Assembly: GCF_000621505.1 (NCBI RefSeq) | Contig: NZ_JHYD01000024.1 | Span: forward strand, 95,469-159,468 | DNA from: Ruminiclostridium cellobioparum DSM 1351 = ATCC 15832 | GTDB taxonomy: Bacteria; Bacillota; Clostridia; Acetivibrionales; DSM-1351 | Direction of reading: 5' to 3' | DNA length: 64,000 nucleotides | Shown here: positions 54,463 through 63,563 of the stretch, piece after piece | Layout of the letters: each line of letters starts with the position of its first letter | Position numbering within the stretch: position 1 is the first letter of the stretch | Made by a program: the position numbers and the translations under genes | The notes under the pieces: generated by a model | The model's database searches: none | The model's input: the letters and a program-made list of their open reading frames with translations, nothing else | What the model was told of the DNA's origin: nothing

Positions 54463-55434
54463 GTGTTTATCTTGTCCAATATGCCTGTCGCACAAAAAAG
54501 AAACCTGGGAACAAAGAGATCGGGTGTTTTAGGTCTGATCTCCCGAATATGGGCGCAAAGGGATTTACAGGCCATGGCAATCCCTGGCGTAATCTGGATG
54601 ATAATTTTTAATTTCATTCCGATGTATTTTATCATAATCGCTTTTATGCGGTACAATGTTGCAAAAGGAGTGCTGGGTTCCAAATGGGTAGGCTTTAAGA
54701 ATTTTACCGAATTCTTTGCAGATGACCGTTTCTGGCTGGTTATGAAGGATACCTTCGGTCTTAACCTCTTAAGGTTGATAATTGGATTCCCCATACCGAT
54801 ACTATTTGCAATTCTCTTAAATGAGCTGTTATCTACCAGGTTCAAAAGATTTGTTCAGACAGTTTCATATCTTCCGCACTTTTTATCCTGGATAATAGTA
54901 GGCGGTATAATGTACAACTGGTTATCGGATTCGGGTCTGATAACTACACTTTTAGTTCATGTGGGATTATTGAAGGAGCCCATCCATCTTATCGGAACGC
55001 CGCAGTATTTCTGGGGAATACTGATAACCTCCGAGACGTGGAAGGAAATCGGCTGGAACGCGATTATTTACATAGCGGCCATATCGGGCATCGATCCAAG
55101 CCTGTTTGAGGCGGCGGTTATTGATGGTGCAGGAAGACTGCGAAGGGTATGGAATGTCATCCTGCCTTCAATAAAAGGAACCGTAGCAGTTCTGCTTGTA
55201 TTAAATATAGGAAACCTCCTGGGGTCCAATTTTGAACAGCTGTTTGTATTCTATAAGCCTGTCCTGTACGATGTTATCGACGTTATAGATATCTATGCCT
55301 ATCGTCTGGGTATTGAAAACGGCAGATTATCATACGCAACGGCAGTAGGTTTATTCAGATCGGTATTTGCATTCATCCTTTTGTATACTGCAAATAAGGC
55401 ATCAAAGAAACTTACAGACACGTCTTTGGTTTAA
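54463..55434 (+). CDS. Sugar ABC transporter permease (LplB-like)
   Basis: A 323-residue inner-membrane permease with six hydrophobic segments. It carries the binding-protein-dependent transport motif ETWKEIGWNAIIYIAAISGIDPSLFEAAVIDGAGRLRRVWNVILPSIKG (EAAxxDGA...P), the coupling loop for the ATPase. The N terminus includes the LplB-type extension NLGTKRSGVLGLISRIWAQRDLQAMAIPGVIWMIIFNFIPMY. GTG start with GAGG 7 nt upstream. No ATPase gene is in the cluster; as usual for Lpl-type systems a shared MsmK/MalK-like ATPase would be encoded elsewhere. Confidence 0.93.
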   Translation: MFILSNMPVAQKRNLGTKRSGVLGLISRIWAQRDLQAMAIPGVIWMIIFNFIPMYFIIIAFMRYNVAKGVLGSKWVGFKNFTEFFADDRFWLVMKDTFGLNLLRLIIGFPIPILFAILLNELLSTRFKRFVQTVSYLPHFLSWIIVGGIMYNWLSDSGLITTLLVHVGLLKEPIHLIGTPQYFWGILITSETWKEIGWNAIIYIAAISGIDPSLFEAAVIDGAGRLRRVWNVILPSIKGTVAVLLVLNIGNLLGSNFEQLFVFYKPVLYDVIDVIDIYAYRLGIENGRLSYATAVGLFRSVFAFILLYTANKASKKLTDTSLV

Positions 55435-55448
55435 CAGGAGGAATGCAT

Positions 55449-56333
55449 ATGAGTAAAATGAAAACGTCCATCGGATCTAAAGTATTTGACACCTTAAATA
55501 TATTATTTATGTTATTGGTTTGTTTCTGTGCCCTGTATCCCATCTGGTATGTTCTGATACATTCCCTGAACAACGGGTTTGATTCGGCCCAGGGCGGACT
55601 TTACTGGTGGCCCCGCAAGTTTACATGGGATAACTACAAGGAAGTTTTCAGAAACAATGAAATTATTACTGCATTTTTCATTACCATTGCCAGAACTCTG
55701 GTAGGAACAGCCACGCATGTATTCTTTACGGCAATGGTGGCATATTCCTTTATGAAAAAGGAACTGATCGGAAGAAAAGTTTATATGAATATGGGGCTTG
55801 TAACAATGTTTTTCTCGGGAGGACTCATACCTACCTTTATAGTTATCAAGACCCTTGGCATGTTTGATAATTTTATAGTATATATAATTCCTGTAATGTT
55901 CAGTTTCTTTGATCTGATAATTTTCCAGGCCTTCTTCAGAACCATTCCGGAAGCCCTGGAGGAATCGGCAAAAATGGACGGAGCAAATTACTTCACTGTT
56001 TTTACCAGGGTAGTACTTCCTCTGTCAAAAGCCGTTATAGCAACCATTCTTTTGTTTAACGGGGTATTTAACTGGAATGATTATTTCATGGGAATCATAT
56101 ACACAAACAAGCAGGCGCTTCATCCCATACAGACCTATCTGTACAAAATAATCATGACCTCGGATTCCGCCAAGACATCCCTCATGGCAGGTTCGGTAAG
56201 CCAGACAAACTTTACCTCCACATCGCTTCAAATGGCTACAATGATTATTACTACAATTCCTATCGTATGTATATACCCTTTCCTGCAAAAGCACTTTGTA
56301 AAAGGTATGCTCATAGGATCGGTAAAAGAATGA
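55449..56333 (+). CDS. Sugar ABC transporter permease (YtcP/LplC-like)
   Basis: A 294-residue permease with six membrane segments and the coupling motif PEALEESAKMDGANYFTVFTRVVLPLSKAVIATILLFNGVFNWNDYF. The sequence begins MSKMKTSIGSKVFDTLNILFMLLVCFCALYPIWYVLIHSLN, typical of the YtcP/CUT1 subgroup that pairs with LplB permeases and large lipoprotein binding proteins. ATG at 55449 with AGGAGG at 7 nt; an in-frame ATG at 55443 is too close to the ribosome site. Forms the membrane pore with the permease before it. Confidence 0.93.
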   Translation: MSKMKTSIGSKVFDTLNILFMLLVCFCALYPIWYVLIHSLNNGFDSAQGGLYWWPRKFTWDNYKEVFRNNEIITAFFITIARTLVGTATHVFFTAMVAYSFMKKELIGRKVYMNMGLVTMFFSGGLIPTFIVIKTLGMFDNFIVYIIPVMFSFFDLIIFQAFFRTIPEALEESAKMDGANYFTVFTRVVLPLSKAVIATILLFNGVFNWNDYFMGIIYTNKQALHPIQTYLYKIIMTSDSAKTSLMAGSVSQTNFTSTSLQMATMIITTIPIVCIYPFLQKHFVKGMLIGSVKE

Positions 56334-56419
56334 GCAATATTCAATTTCTACTGATTATAAATGCTTAAGCGCGCTGCTTGAGTATTATATAAAACACATA
56401 ATTAACAGGAGGGAATAGT

Positions 56420-58105
56420 ATGAAAAAGATTAAAATTGCTAAGTTACTGTGCCTTGTACTGGCATTGACTATGGCAGTTACATTGCTGGCAGCATGCGGC
56501 GGCAGCCAGCCCACCGGCAGCAGTGATACTTCAAAGGCTTCGGACACTGCAGCGGTATCTACCGGTGCGGCTGAAAGTACAACAGCAGCCGAAGAAGAAC
56601 CAGGCTGGAAAAAGGATACGTCCCCAATGCAATTGGATTGGTATGTCAACGAAACCTGGTTTGACAATCCAAAAGGAAATCTTGCTCATGAACTGATTAA
56701 GGAGCAGACAGGCATTGACATCAACTTTATAGTGCCTGTTGGAAATGCAGGACAGAAGCTGAATACCATGATAGCATCAAATTCACTGCCTGATATGGTA
56801 ACGCTGGGATGGTACGAACAGCAGGTTCCCCAGTTGTCCACCGACGCATATACATATCCGTTGAATGAGCTGGCAGACAAATACGATCCGTATTTCTGGA
56901 AGGTTGCGGCTCCCGATATCGTCAACTGGTACAAGGACAAGGACGGAAATCTTTTCGGATATCCCTGCAACGGCAATACACCTGACGATAATACCAAATA
57001 TAATGTTATTTCAAATAGATCCTTCCTCGTTAGAAAGGATATCTATGAAGCAATAGGAAAGCCTGATATGAGAACTCCCGACGGATTCCTCAATGCACTT
57101 AAGGCTGCTAAAGAAAAGTTCCCGAAGGTTGACAACGGTCAAGCTTTGATACCGTTCAGCGGAACTTTCTTTACATCAATAGGTAACAATTCTTATGAAG
57201 ATATACTTCTTGAATATCTTGCCATTCCCAGAGAGATAGACGGAAAGTTCTATGATACCAGATGCGGTAATCCTCATCCTGATTACATCAACTGGCTTAA
57301 AACTTTCAGAAAAGCACATGAAATAGGTATGATGCCCACAGATGTATTTGTTGATGACAGAACAAAAATCGAGGAAAAAATCCAGCAGGGCAGATACTTT
57401 GCACTGTTCTATCAGTGGAAGGACGCTATGATACCTCTGGGACAGCTGTATACCAACAAGCCTGAGGAAACTTATATTTCAGTTGACGGGCCTGCAAACA
57501 GCAAACTGGATCCTCCTATGCTCAGCACAACCGGTTATTCAGGCTGGGAGCTCACTATGATTACAAAGAACTGTAAGAATCCTGACAGAGCTATCAAGTT
57601 CATGTCATGGGGCATGAGTGAAGACGGACAGAAGGCCCTTTACCTTGGAAGAGAAGGCGAAACTTATGATATGGTTGACAATAAGCCTGTTATAAAGCCT
57701 GAAATAAACAAGATGAAGAACTCCGACATGGCTACTTTCAAGAAGAAGTACAACACCTACGGTGAAATCTGGATGTTCAATTCCTCAATGATGAATCTTT
57801 GGGAACCGGATCCGGGCCAGCCTTTCAACCAGTACCGTGAATGGGCAAAAGGAAAGAGCTCCCACTATGGTGTATATGATAACAACAGACCTGTTGCAGA
57901 CAGTGATGAAGGAGAAATCCTTGCAAAGGCGGAAAATAAATGGGGAGAAATTCTTCCCAAGCTGTTGATGGCTAAGTCGGATGAAGAATTTGACAAACTC
58001 TGGAAAGACTATGAAGACTATAAGACTTCAATAGATTACCAGAAGGCTCTTGACTATCAGAGAACAAAAGTTGCTGAGAACAAAGCAAAAGTTGGAGCGA
58101 AATAA
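56420..58105 (+). CDS. Extracellular oligosaccharide-binding lipoprotein (LplA-like)
   Basis: A 561-residue lipoprotein. The signal peptide ends in the lipobox LLAAC with C26 lipidated, followed by a Ser/Thr/Ala-rich tether (27-60). The mature part is a large type of solute-binding protein (about 500 residues): IDINFIVPVGNAGQKLNTMIASNSLPDMVTLGW, NRSFLVRKDIYEAIGKPDMRTPDGFLNALKAAKEKFP and TTGYSGWELTMITKNCKNPDRAIKFMSWGMSEDGQ. It captures an oligosaccharide for the two permeases. Perfect AGGAGG site. Codon use and purine-rich coding strand suggest strong expression. A terminator follows at 58138. Confidence 0.93.
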   Translation: MKKIKIAKLLCLVLALTMAVTLLAACGGSQPTGSSDTSKASDTAAVSTGAAESTTAAEEEPGWKKDTSPMQLDWYVNETWFDNPKGNLAHELIKEQTGIDINFIVPVGNAGQKLNTMIASNSLPDMVTLGWYEQQVPQLSTDAYTYPLNELADKYDPYFWKVAAPDIVNWYKDKDGNLFGYPCNGNTPDDNTKYNVISNRSFLVRKDIYEAIGKPDMRTPDGFLNALKAAKEKFPKVDNGQALIPFSGTFFTSIGNNSYEDILLEYLAIPREIDGKFYDTRCGNPHPDYINWLKTFRKAHEIGMMPTDVFVDDRTKIEEKIQQGRYFALFYQWKDAMIPLGQLYTNKPEETYISVDGPANSKLDPPMLSTTGYSGWELTMITKNCKNPDRAIKFMSWGMSEDGQKALYLGREGETYDMVDNKPVIKPEINKMKNSDMATFKKKYNTYGEIWMFNSSMMNLWEPDPGQPFNQYREWAKGKSSHYGVYDNNRPVADSDEGEILAKAENKWGEILPKLLMAKSDEEFDKLWKDYEDYKTSIDYQKALDYQRTKVAENKAKVGAK

Positions 58106-58137
58106 AATTAATTTGACCAATAATTTCCAAATAGGAA

Positions 58138-58176
58138 CGGGCTTGCAGAGAAAATGCTGCAAGCTCATTTTTTTCG
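58138..58176 (+). terminator. Rho-independent terminator after the importer operon
   Basis: GGGCTTGCAG pairs with CTGCAAGCTC around AGAAAATG, followed by ATTTTTTT. The remaining gene-free stretch 58177-58405 is AT-rich; I see only the GGAGGT ribosome site of the next gene in it. Confidence 0.9.
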
Positions 58177-58405
58177 TTAATAAGGCAAAATTCCGCTGCA
58201 TTATCAAAAAATACGGCTGTAAACACAGGTAATCATTTCATTTTGCCAATTATCCTTACGTCGTATATAAGTCGTTTTAAGAGGGATTATAACTATATCA
58301 TCAAAAAGTATTTTTTAAAGTATTTTTTTAAGAAGACAATGATAGTAAATGATATTATGAGAATACAATTATATTAATAGTTATATATCAGTTGTGGAGG
58401 TAATT

Positions 58406-58609
58406 ATGAGATATTACAAGGTAACCAGGGATAATCCCGATGTAAAAACTGTAACAAATATGGAAAACCCGGGGGAGGTAAACACCCCGTACCCTGAATT
58501 TGTACCCTCCAACTGGGAGTGGAAATTACCCCAGGAGCAGGTCAAAATCGCAAACAGGCTGAACGAAATTACCGATCCCCATAACAGGACTGACAACAAG
58601 CAGCCATAA
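58406..58609 (+). CDS. Small unrecognised protein (67 residues)
   Basis: ATG with GTGGAGGTAA upstream. The product MRYYKVTRDNPDVKTVTNMENPGEVNTPYPEF... is hydrophilic, Asn/Pro-rich, with the aromatic patch NWEWKLPQEQ and no signal or membrane segment. It stands 85 bp before the CtsR operator with its own direction and good translation signals. I do not recognise the family. Confidence 0.55.
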   Translation: MRYYKVTRDNPDVKTVTNMENPGEVNTPYPEFVPSNWEWKLPQEQVKIANRLNEITDPHNRTDNKQP

Positions 58610-58693
58610 AATGGATATTAAGTCTGTCTTTATTCCGAAAAAAATATAAAAAAGGATTGCAAGCAATTAAAAAATATAATATACTTTAGTTAA

Positions 58694-58710
58694 GGTCAAA
58701 GATAGTCAAA
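58694..58710 (+). promoter_or_regulatory. CtsR operator
   Basis: GGTCAAA-GAT-AGTCAAA is the CtsR tandem heptad (RGTCAAA-NAN-RGTCAAA) with correct 3-bp spacing, 29 bp before the ctsR start. It indicates autorepression of the ctsR-mcsA-mcsB-clpC operon, relieved by heat or McsB activity. Confidence 0.93.
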
Positions 58711-58738
58711 ATCAATTTCGCTATTTGGAGGTGATGCT

Positions 58739-59197
58739 GTGGCAAGCTTAAGTGATATTATAGAAACCTTTATAAAACAGATGATTTCCGATACCAACGG
58801 AGCTATTGAGATACAGAGGAACGAACTGGCAAACCAATTCAATTGCGTGCCTTCGCAGATCAACTATGTAATATCCACAAGGTTTACTACCGACAGGGGC
58901 TATTATGTGGAAAGCAGAAGAGGCGGCGGAGGTCATGTGAAGATCAAGAGGATTAACATTACAAGACCGGGCAACTATCTGATGCATATTGTGTCTTCGA
59001 TGGGAACCAGTATTTCACAGCAGTCGGCTGAAGTATTCATAAATAATTTTATTGATTACGATGTAATCAGTGAAAGAGAAGGCTATATTATGAAGGCCGC
59101 CGCCAGCGATAAAGTAGTCGGTGCCATTCCCATGCCGGATAGGGATATTATAAGGGCAACGCTGCTTAAAAATATGATTCTTAGTCTATTAGTATAA
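58739..59197 (+). CDS. ctsR: Class III heat-shock repressor CtsR
   Basis: A 152-residue repressor beginning MASLSDIIETFIKQMI, with the winged HTH RNELANQFNCVPSQINYVISTRFTTDRGYYVESRRGGGGHVKI containing the Gly-rich wing that acts as thermosensor in CtsR. It binds the operator just upstream. GTG start with GGAGGTGAT. First gene of the operon; standard length. Confidence 0.96.
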   Translation: MASLSDIIETFIKQMISDTNGAIEIQRNELANQFNCVPSQINYVISTRFTTDRGYYVESRRGGGGHVKIKRINITRPGNYLMHIVSSMGTSISQQSAEVFINNFIDYDVISEREGYIMKAAASDKVVGAIPMPDRDIIRATLLKNMILSLLV

Positions 59198-59206
59198 AGT
59201 GTAGGG

Positions 59207-59317
59207 TTAACCTCCTTTATTCGCCTTATAGCGGATGAGGGAGTGAAGAGATTTGTGGCCGCGCTTGCGGCTCAAAGCCATAACATGTCAAAGCCATAAA
59301 ATGGCTTAGGAGGTTAA
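59207..59317 (+). promoter_or_regulatory. Possible RBS-sequestering leader of mcsA
   Basis: TTAACCTCCT (59207-59216), just after the ctsR stop, is a perfect complement of AGGAGGTTAA (59308-59317), the ribosome site of mcsA. Between them lie GCCGC-GCTT-GCGGC (about 59258-59271) and AAGCCAT-AAA-ATGGCTT (59291-59307), so the spacer could fold as a branched structure closed by a helix that hides the ribosome site. Such a fold would allow translational (for example thermal) control of mcsA; this is inference from pairing alone. Confidence 0.5.
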
Positions 59318-59318
59318 T

Positions 59319-59807
59319 ATGCTTTGTCAAAATTGTCAGCAAAGAGCTGCAAATGTGCATTTTACTCAAATAATGAACAATACGAAGGTAGATATTTACC
59401 TTTGTGAACAATGTGCCAATCAAATAAGCCATGCTGAATTTGTTTCTCCCTTTGGGTTTAACGATTTGATCAATGGTTTGTTTGGTACTCAGGTAAAACA
59501 GGAAGCACCTGAGACACTTAAATGCAAAAACTGCGGTATGGAATACGAAGAGTTTCTTAAAACCTCAAGAGTGGGCTGTTCACAATGCTATCAGGCCTTT
59601 CAGCAGAAACTGGACCCCATCATAAAGAGGCTTCACGGAAATGCGGAGCATCACGGAAAAGTTCCTGTAAGAGTCAGCAGTAAGGTAAATGTTCCCGACG
59701 AAATAGAGAAGCTGAAACAGCTCCTGAATGAATCGGTGCAAAAAGAGGAATATGAGAAGGCTGCCGAAATCCGTGACAGAATACGTGCTCTGGAGGTGGA
59801 AGAATGA
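59319..59807 (+). CDS. mcsA: McsA, zinc-finger activator of the McsB arginine kinase
   Basis: A 162-residue protein. CxxC pairs occur at MLCQNCQQ, LCEQCANQ, KCKNCG and GCSQC, forming two zinc modules, and the C terminus is a UVR motif (LLNESVQKEEYEKAAEIRDRIRALE). It activates McsB and links it to ClpC. The ATG has AGGAGG, which can be masked by the upstream complement. It overlaps mcsB by 4 bp. Confidence 0.95.
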   Translation: MLCQNCQQRAANVHFTQIMNNTKVDIYLCEQCANQISHAEFVSPFGFNDLINGLFGTQVKQEAPETLKCKNCGMEYEEFLKTSRVGCSQCYQAFQQKLDPIIKRLHGNAEHHGKVPVRVSSKVNVPDEIEKLKQLLNESVQKEEYEKAAEIRDRIRALEVEE

Positions 59808-60838
59808 ACGGAATACCTGTAGAAAAAGGCCCCGAACTTGATGTTGCTGTCTCCAGCAGAGTGAGACTTGCAAGAAATTTTGCCGATATACCCTTTTCGG
59901 CAAAAATGACACCAAAACACCAGGCTGCTCTTGTAAAAAGAATGCAGGGCATCATTTCAGAATATTCAAATTACGGAAAATTAATGTTTGCCGACATGAC
60001 TTCAATGCATCCCGTTGACAGGGTATCTTTGATGGAGAGACATCTCATAAGTCCTGAGCTGGCGGAATCCAAGGGAAACAGCGGAGCTTTCATAAATGAA
60101 AACGAAAATGTCAGCATCATGGTCAATGAAGAGGATCACATCAGGATTCAGGCCATATTTTCGGGGATACTGCTGGAAAAGGCATATAGAATATGTGATG
60201 AAATTGATTCAATTATTGCGGAAAAGGCTGATTACGCCTTTGATAACAAATATGGCTATCTTACAAGCTGCCCTACAAATATCGGCTCCGGGATGAGAGC
60301 TTCGGTTATGCTCCACTTGCCGGCACTGGTGATGTCGGGGTTTATGAAATCCATCCTGGAAAGCTGCACCAAGCTGGGCGTGGCAGTACGGGGGATCTAT
60401 GGCGAGAATAGTGAGGCCGTTGGGGATATGTTTCAGGTTTCAAACCAGATTACTCTGGGACGGAAGGACGATGAAACCATAGCCGCAATAGATGCCATCT
60501 GCAAACAGATTATTGACCGGGAAAAGGCGCTGAGATATCAACTGTATAAGCAGAATATATATATATTTGAGGATAGAATTTTCAGATCCTATGGACTTCT
60601 GGGAAATGCCAGGGTCCTGTCCACACAGGAATGCTTTAAATTGCTCTCGGATGTTAGACTTGGTGTAAGTATGGGAATAATAAAGGATATTAATATATTG
60701 GCATTAAATGAAATGCTGGTGCTTTCACAGCCTGCCACTCTCCAGAAAATAGCCGGAAAGCAGCTGAACCAGGAGGAGAGGGATGTAAAGCGGGCAGAGC
60801 TCATTAGAATGAAAATTCAAAAAATGGAAAACAATTAA
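59804..60838 (+). CDS. mcsB: Protein-arginine kinase McsB
   Basis: A 344-residue phosphagen-kinase-like enzyme: VSSRVRLARNFADIPF, NEEDHIRIQ (catalytic Glu region), YGYLTSCPTNIGSGMRASVMLHLPAL (the CPTNxGTG-type motif with the active-site Cys) and GIYGENSEAVGDMFQVSNQ. It phosphorylates arginines, inactivating CtsR and tagging proteins for ClpCP. Overlaps mcsA by 4 bp. Confidence 0.96.
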   Translation: MNGIPVEKGPELDVAVSSRVRLARNFADIPFSAKMTPKHQAALVKRMQGIISEYSNYGKLMFADMTSMHPVDRVSLMERHLISPELAESKGNSGAFINENENVSIMVNEEDHIRIQAIFSGILLEKAYRICDEIDSIIAEKADYAFDNKYGYLTSCPTNIGSGMRASVMLHLPALVMSGFMKSILESCTKLGVAVRGIYGENSEAVGDMFQVSNQITLGRKDDETIAAIDAICKQIIDREKALRYQLYKQNIYIFEDRIFRSYGLLGNARVLSTQECFKLLSDVRLGVSMGIIKDINILALNEMLVLSQPATLQKIAGKQLNQEERDVKRAELIRMKIQKMENN

Positions 60839-60871
60839 TTACTATAGAGTTGCGCTTGAAAGGAGGATATT

Positions 60872-63325
60872 ATGTATCAAAGATTTACTGAAAAAGCAGA
60901 AAGAGCAATTTCGTTTTCACAGCAAAGTGCTGTTGAACTGGGACATAACTATGTCGGAACGGAACATATACTGTTAGGTCTCGTAAAAGAAGGAACGGGA
61001 GTAGCTGCAAGAGTTCTTCAGGCACAGGGAATAACAGAAGAAAAAATTTCAAGGGAAATAGACGAACTTATCGGAAGAGGTGAAACTGCCGGGGAAACAC
61101 CTGTAGGATTCACTCCCAGAACAAAACGTGTATTGGAACTTGCATTTAAAGAGGCAAGGCGTATGGGGCAGGGTTATATCGGAACGGAACATCTCCTGCT
61201 GGGAATAATGAAGGAAGGCGAAAGTGTAGCAGTCAGAATTATGATGGACCTGGGCGTTGACCCCCAAAAGCTGCTGAATGAACTGGTGAAGATATTGAAT
61301 GAAGAGACGCCGGGGTCAAACGGTTCACCCAAGAACAGCAGCTCAAATTCTTCCACCCCGACGCTTAACCAGTTCGGCAGGGATCTTACCGATATGGCCA
61401 GGGACGGGAAAATCGATCCTGTCATAGGCAGGGATAAGGAGATTGAGAGAGTAATCCAGATACTCAGCAGAAGAACAAAGAACAACCCATGTCTCATAGG
61501 CGAGCCCGGTGTCGGTAAGACGGCAATAGCAGAAGGCCTGGCACAGAAAATAGTTGAAGGGAATATTCCCGAAATCCTCAGTGATAAGAGAGTTGTCACC
61601 TTGGACTTATCCTCAATGGTGGCAGGTGCAAAATACAGAGGCGAGTTCGAAGACAGACTGAAGAAGGCCATGGAGGAGATCCGCAAGGCAGGAAACGTTA
61701 TCCTGTTTATCGACGAGCTGCACACAATCGTGGGTGCAGGCGCCGCAGAAGGTGCCATCGACGCTTCCAACATTCTCAAGCCCTCGCTGGCAAGGGGTGA
61801 AATACAGGTCATCGGCGCCACCACATTAAATGAATACAGAAAGCATATCGAAAAGGACGCAGCTCTTGAAAGAAGATTCCAGCCCATTACTGTGGGAGAG
61901 CCTTCAAAGGAGGAAGCTGTGGAAATACTGAAAGGTGTCAGAGACAAGTATGAGGCACATCACAGGGTAAAAATCACAGATGATGCACTGGAAGCTTCGG
62001 TCAAGCTTTCGGACAGATATATCACAGACAGGTTCCTGCCTGACAAGGCTATCGACCTGGTAGACGAGGCGGCTTCAAGAATCAGGCTGAAAACCTTTAC
62101 CGCTCCCCCCGATATCAAGGATATGGAGGAAAGGGTGGATAAGCTGAGCAAGGAAAAGGAAGATGCCATACGCTGTCAGGAGTTTGAAAAAGCCGCCAGG
62201 ATCAGAGATGAAGAACAGAAACTGAAAAATGAACTTGAAAAAGTCAAGGACCAGTGGCATCAAAGAAATCAAACCAAAACCGATACTGTAACTGCCGACG
62301 ATATAGCCGATATAGTAGCCAGCTGGACCGGTATACCGGTCAAGAAGCTTGCCGAGGAGGAATCCGAGCGGCTGCTTAAAATGGAAGATACCCTTCACAA
62401 CCGGGTAATAGGTCAGGATGAAGCTGTTAAATCAATTTCCAGAGCTATCAGGAGAGGAAGGGTCGGATTAAAGGATCCAAAACGTCCGGTTGGTTCGTTC
62501 ATATTCCTCGGACCCACGGGTGTCGGTAAGACAGAGCTGTGTAAAGCACTGGCCGAAGCAATGTTCGGAGATGAAAAATCCATGATAAGAGTTGATATGT
62601 CGGAGTTTATGGAGAAGCACAGCGTATCCAAGCTGGTGGGCTCGCCTCCGGGATATGTGGGATATGATGAAGGGGGACAGCTTACCGAGAAAGTGAGGAG
62701 AAGACCTTATTCGGTGCTGCTCTTTGATGAAATTGAAAAAGCCCATCCGGATATATTCAACATACTGCTTCAGATTCTTGAAGACGGCAGATTGACAGAT
62801 TCCCAGGGCAGAGTGGTGGACTTCAGGAACACCATCATTATCATGACCTCCAACGTGGGAGCCAGAACCATTACCGAACCAAAACGCCTTGGATTCTCAG
62901 CAGTAAAGGATGAGAGTGCAAAAAACTATGAGGATATGAAAAGCAATGTAATGGGTGAACTGAAAAAAATGTTCAGACCCGAATTCCTGAACAGAATTGA
63001 CGATATTATTGTATTCCACCCGTTGACAGAGGAGAATATCAGAGAGATTGTAAAACTTATGACGGATGTTCTTGTCAAGCGGCTTAAAGCCAATGAAATA
63101 GATCTTGAAATAAGTGAAGAGCTTCTCCTGCATCTGGCCAAAAAGGGCTATGATCCCATATTCGGGGCAAGACCATTAAGGCGTGCTATTCAAAGCATGG
63201 TTGAGGATAAACTTGCCGAGGAAATGCTGGAAGGTAAGGTTAAAGCCGGAGACAGCATTAAAGTCGGCATGGACGGTGACAATATTGTTGTAACCCGGAA
63301 AACGGGAAACTTGGTAAAAGCGTGA
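60872..63325 (+). CDS. clpC: ATP-dependent Clp protease ATPase subunit ClpC
   Basis: An 817-residue Hsp100 protein. The N domain (1-145, two repeats with GTEHILLGL / GTEHLLLGI) is followed by AAA+ module 1 with GEPGVGKTAIAEG and LFIDELHTIVGAG, the middle coiled coil with a UVR motif (CQEFEKAARIRDEEQKLKNELE), and AAA+ module 2 with GPTGVGKTELCKAL and LLFDEIEKAHPDIFN. It unfolds substrates, including arginine-phosphorylated proteins, for ClpP. AAGGAGGA site. Ends the CtsR operon; terminator at 63426. Confidence 0.97.
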   Translation: MYQRFTEKAERAISFSQQSAVELGHNYVGTEHILLGLVKEGTGVAARVLQAQGITEEKISREIDELIGRGETAGETPVGFTPRTKRVLELAFKEARRMGQGYIGTEHLLLGIMKEGESVAVRIMMDLGVDPQKLLNELVKILNEETPGSNGSPKNSSSNSSTPTLNQFGRDLTDMARDGKIDPVIGRDKEIERVIQILSRRTKNNPCLIGEPGVGKTAIAEGLAQKIVEGNIPEILSDKRVVTLDLSSMVAGAKYRGEFEDRLKKAMEEIRKAGNVILFIDELHTIVGAGAAEGAIDASNILKPSLARGEIQVIGATTLNEYRKHIEKDAALERRFQPITVGEPSKEEAVEILKGVRDKYEAHHRVKITDDALEASVKLSDRYITDRFLPDKAIDLVDEAASRIRLKTFTAPPDIKDMEERVDKLSKEKEDAIRCQEFEKAARIRDEEQKLKNELEKVKDQWHQRNQTKTDTVTADDIADIVASWTGIPVKKLAEEESERLLKMEDTLHNRVIGQDEAVKSISRAIRRGRVGLKDPKRPVGSFIFLGPTGVGKTELCKALAEAMFGDEKSMIRVDMSEFMEKHSVSKLVGSPPGYVGYDEGGQLTEKVRRRPYSVLLFDEIEKAHPDIFNILLQILEDGRLTDSQGRVVDFRNTIIIMTSNVGARTITEPKRLGFSAVKDESAKNYEDMKSNVMGELKKMFRPEFLNRIDDIIVFHPLTEENIREIVKLMTDVLVKRLKANEIDLEISEELLLHLAKKGYDPIFGARPLRRAIQSMVEDKLAEEMLEGKVKAGDSIKVGMDGDNIVVTRKTGNLVKA

Positions 63326-63425
63326 TGATATAAAATTCAGGTAATAAAATTATATTGTGCTTATCAAAAATAAACTTTAAAGTTACGGAAAGAATAAGCT
63401 GTGCCCCTTGTTAGGGGGCGGAAAA

Positions 63426-63466
63426 AGAAAAAGTCGATTCTGTTTGGAATCGGCTTTTTCTCATAT
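63426..63466 (+). terminator. Rho-independent terminator of the clpC operon
   Basis: AGAAAAAGTCGATTC pairs with GAATCGGCTTTTTCT around TGTTTG. A second, smaller GC hairpin GCCCC-TTGTTA-GGGGGC lies at about 63402-63420. Confidence 0.9.
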
Positions 63467-63563
63467 CAATTTTTTATTGTAGAAAAAATCTTAAAATCCG
63501 GGTGTTAAATCAACTTCAAAATTTACTATTCAATATAGGAATAAATTTTAGGAGTTGAACAGG

